Source: Hyphomicrobiales bacterium (GTDB lineage Bacteria > Pseudomonadota > Alphaproteobacteria > Rhizobiales > Xanthobacteraceae). Taken from it: a stretch of 64,000 bases of DNA. Position numbers and translations under genes: made by a program. The DNA is taken from positions 44,944 to 108,943 of the forward strand of contig JAFKKM010000011.1 in assembly GCA_017305555.1 (NCBI GenBank), given 5' to 3'. The stretch's first letter is position 1. Each line of letters starts with the position of its first letter. Below, piece after piece: positions 61,999 to 64,000 of this stretch. The notes under the pieces are model-generated. The model saw only the letters and a program-made list of their open reading frames with translations. It was not told the origin of the DNA and did not search any database.

Positions 61999-64000
61999 TT
62001 ATTGGCCCGCCATGGTTTCCTTGACCGCCGCCACCAACTGACTGAGCGAGAACGGCTTCGGCAGGAAAGCGAACTGCTGGTTTTCCGGCAGGCTCTTGGC
62101 GAAGGCATCCTCGGCGTAACCAGACACGAAGATCACCTTGATGTCAGGATTGCGGCTGCGCATCGAGGTCAGCAGGGTCGGCCCGTCCATCTCCGGCATC
62201 ACCACGTCGGACACCACCAGATCGACGCCCCCCTGGTTCTCCTCGAGCGCTTCCAGCGCCTCGACGCCGTTGGCGGCCTCGATGACGTTGTAGCCGCGCG
62301 AACGAAGACCGCGCGCATTCAGTCCGCGAAGCCCCTCCTCATCCTCCACCAGCAGGATGGTGCCCTGCCCGGTCATGTCCTGCGCGCCCGGCTTGCCGGC
62401 AACGGCAGCCTGTTGCGGCTTGGCGGCGTCGGGTGCAGCCGCCGGCGTTTCCGGAACCACGTCCTTCTCGGGATAGTGACGCGGCAGGAAGATCAGGAAC
62501 GAGGTTCCCTTGCCGAGTTCGGACTCGACATAGACGAAGCCGCCGGTCTGCTTGACGATGCCGTACACCGTCGAGAGGCCGAGGCCGGTGCCCTTGCCGA
62601 CTTCCTTGGTCGAGAAGAACGGCTCGAAGATCTTGTCGACCAGATCGGCCGGAATGCCGGTGCCGGTGTCTCCGACCTCGATCTTCACATAGTCCGCCGC
62701 CGGCATTCCCTTGTACGACAGCCGCTCCACGTCCTGCGCCGATACGTTGGCCGTGCGCACCGTGAGCTTGCCGCCGTCAGGCATCGCGTCGCGCGCGTTG
62801 ACCGCGAGATTGACGATCACCTGCTCGAACTGCGAGACGTCGACCTTCACCGGCCACAGGTCGCGGCCGTGGACCAGATCGAGCTTCACCTTCTCGCCGA
62901 TCAAACGACGCAGCAGCATCGTCAGGTCCGACAGCGAGTCGCCGAGGTGCAGCACCTGCGGCCGCAGCGTCTGCCGCCGCGAGAACGCCAGCAACTGCCG
63001 CACCAAGGTCGCGGCGCGCGTGGCGTTCTGCTTGATCTGCATGATGTCCTGGAACGACGGGTCGGTCGGCTTGTGCGCGTTCAGCAGGAAGTCGTTGGCC
63101 ATCATGATGGCGGAGAGCACGTTGTTGAAGTCGTGCGCGATGCCGCCGGCGAGCTGTCCCACCGCCTGCATCTTCTGCGATTGCGCGAACTGGCTTTCCA
63201 GCGAGCGCTTCTCCGTGGTCTCGAGCAGATAGACGATCGCCGCTTCAGCGTCGCCCGGTTCGCTGACGCCGGTGACGAAGAATTCGCCCCAGCGATCGCT
63301 CGCGCTATCGAGCGAAGCTTCCACCGGCGCGATGTCGCCATGGCCTTCCGCCGCCTTGGCGATGGCGGCGGCCAGCGCCGGACGATCGCGCTCGTGGACC
63401 GCGTCGAGGATCGAGGCGCTGGAGGCCGAGCCGGGCTTCAATCCCTGCGCCAGCTTGGCATAGCGCGCGTTGGCACGAACGATGACGCCGGCCTTGTCCA
63501 CGGTGGCGATGGCCATCGGCGTGTGATCGAAGAAGCGCATGAAGCGCACGTCGGCGGTGCGTTGCGGATCGGCGCGTTCGTTGCGCGCCAGACTGATCAC
63601 CAGCGTGCGCGACGCGCCCGGCGTGCCGTCGGCACCGAACGCCAGCTTGTGGTAGAGGCGCGCCGGCATGGTGCGGCCGTTGCGCATCTTGAGATCGACG
63701 TCGAAAACCTCGGTCTTGACCTCACCGGGAGCCGGCACGATCGAGGTGAGAAGCGCCGCGCCATCGCCCGCGACGATATCGCCGAGTTTCAATCCACCCG
63801 AACCGATTTCCGCCAGATCGTGATCGAGCCAGTTCGCCAGCGTGGCGTTGACGTAGACGAGTTCGTTCTTCGGATCGACCGAGAAGAAACCGCACGGCGC
63901 ATGATCGAGATATTCGATGGCGTGCTGCAATTCCTGAAACACGTCCTCCTGCCGCTCGCGGTCGCGCGTGATGTCCGCGATCGACCACACCGCCAGCCTG
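61999..64000 (-). CDS. cckA: Hybrid sensor histidine kinase CckA (3' part; N-terminus beyond right edge)
   Basis: This is the C-terminal 667 residues of the cell-cycle kinase that, via ChpT, phosphorylates CtrA in alphaproteobacteria. The order visible is: end of a PAS region (RLAVWSIADITRDRERQEDV), a PAS domain (YLDHAPCGFFSVDPKNELVY), another PAS (RFFDHTPMAIATVDKAG), the phospho-His region LAGGIAHDFNNVLSAIMMAN, the ATPase N-box VNLAVNARDAMPDGG, G-boxes GDTGTGIPADLV and GTGLGLSTVYGIV, and a receiver domain with VVSDVVMPEMDGPTL (phospho-Asp). The frame is open through the window edge, so membrane segments lie outside. It lies 138 bp from the Tim44-like gene. Confidence 0.93.
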   Translation of the reverse strand, partial: RLAVWSIADITRDRERQEDVFQELQHAIEYLDHAPCGFFSVDPKNELVYVNATLANWLDHDLAEIGSGGLKLGDIVAGDGAALLTSIVPAPGEVKTEVFDVDLKMRNGRTMPARLYHKLAFGADGTPGASRTLVISLARNERADPQRTADVRFMRFFDHTPMAIATVDKAGVIVRANARYAKLAQGLKPGSASSASILDAVHERDRPALAAAIAKAAEGHGDIAPVEASLDSASDRWGEFFVTGVSEPGDAEAAIVYLLETTEKRSLESQFAQSQKMQAVGQLAGGIAHDFNNVLSAIMMANDFLLNAHKPTDPSFQDIMQIKQNATRAATLVRQLLAFSRRQTLRPQVLHLGDSLSDLTMLLRRLIGEKVKLDLVHGRDLWPVKVDVSQFEQVIVNLAVNARDAMPDGGKLTVRTANVSAQDVERLSYKGMPAADYVKIEVGDTGTGIPADLVDKIFEPFFSTKEVGKGTGLGLSTVYGIVKQTGGFVYVESELGKGTSFLIFLPRHYPEKDVVPETPAAAPDAAKPQQAAVAGKPGAQDMTGQGTILLVEDEEGLRGLNARGLRSRGYNVIEAANGVEALEALEENQGGVDLVVSDVVMPEMDGPTLLTSMRSRNPDIKVIFVSGYAEDAFAKSLPENQQFAFLPKPFSLSQLVAAVKETMAGQ

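Overview
The window is a chromosomal segment of a GC-rich alphaproteobacterium. The intact nuo operon, the cell-cycle kinase CckA at the right edge, the SET-domain, Tim44-like and class I fumarase genes, and several dispersed non-coding repeats that I recall from Bradyrhizobium/Rhodopseudomonas-type genomes all point to the Bradyrhizobiaceae (Nitrobacteraceae). The genus cannot be fixed from the sequence alone.

Layout. (1) 1-5748: minus-strand complex I operon nuoA-B-C-D-E-F-G (nuoG leaves the window). Between nuoC and nuoD sits a ~0.48-kb foreign-looking cassette: one four-helix-bundle (S23/IVP-like) gene bracketed by inverted arrays of a 7-bp repeat. (2) 5749-7681: almost 2 kb without a credible gene, packed with palindromic dispersed repeats. 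(3) 7682-10458: a two-subunit molybdenum hydroxylase (isoquinoline 1-oxidoreductase type). (4) 10524-39389: a catabolic island. It holds a Baeyer-Villiger monooxygenase, three acyl-CoA dehydrogenases, a Rieske oxygenase with ferredoxin, a thiolase-fold/DUF35 pair, an ADP-forming acyl-CoA synthetase, a LIV-type ABC transporter, an IpdAB-like CoA-transferase/hydrolase pair, a CaiB-type CoA-transferase, an alpha/beta hydrolase, a NitT/TauT-type transporter, a flavin monooxygenase, a cupin, and MarR, GntR/FadR and LysR regulators. (5) 39390-40020: a decayed phage integrase abutting tRNA-Asp. (6) 40258-64000: housekeeping and mixed functions: HU, peptidase T, an IlvD/Edd dehydratase, a secreted caspase-like protein, a FrnE-like protein, a SET-domain protein, a TetR-controlled carotenoid-oxygenase region, YciB, fumarase, GST, a Tim44-like protein and CckA.

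How the genes work together. The island looks built to import a carboxylated or cyclic compound, activate it to a CoA thioester (ADP-forming synthetase, CoA-transferase), desaturate it (acyl-CoA dehydrogenases), oxygenate or open rings (Rieske, BVMO, flavin monooxygenase, IpdAB-like hydrolase) and shorten it (thiolase-fold/DUF35). The substrate is not evident; the IpdAB-like and Ltp2-like pairs suggest an alicyclic or terpenoid-type carbon skeleton. A FadR-family regulator has matching palindromes (core TGGTCTGNCCA) in front of the two diverging operons. A separate TetR regulon is visible at 51.1-53.0 kb, where four copies of a TTKACACTGTMAA-type palindrome sit around the promoters of the carotenoid oxygenase and of a membrane-protein pair.

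The best candidate for something undescribed is the heptamer-flanked four-helix-bundle cassette inside the nuo operon. Its repeat supplies nuoC's stop codon, and an ATA codon occupies the expected start position of its gene.
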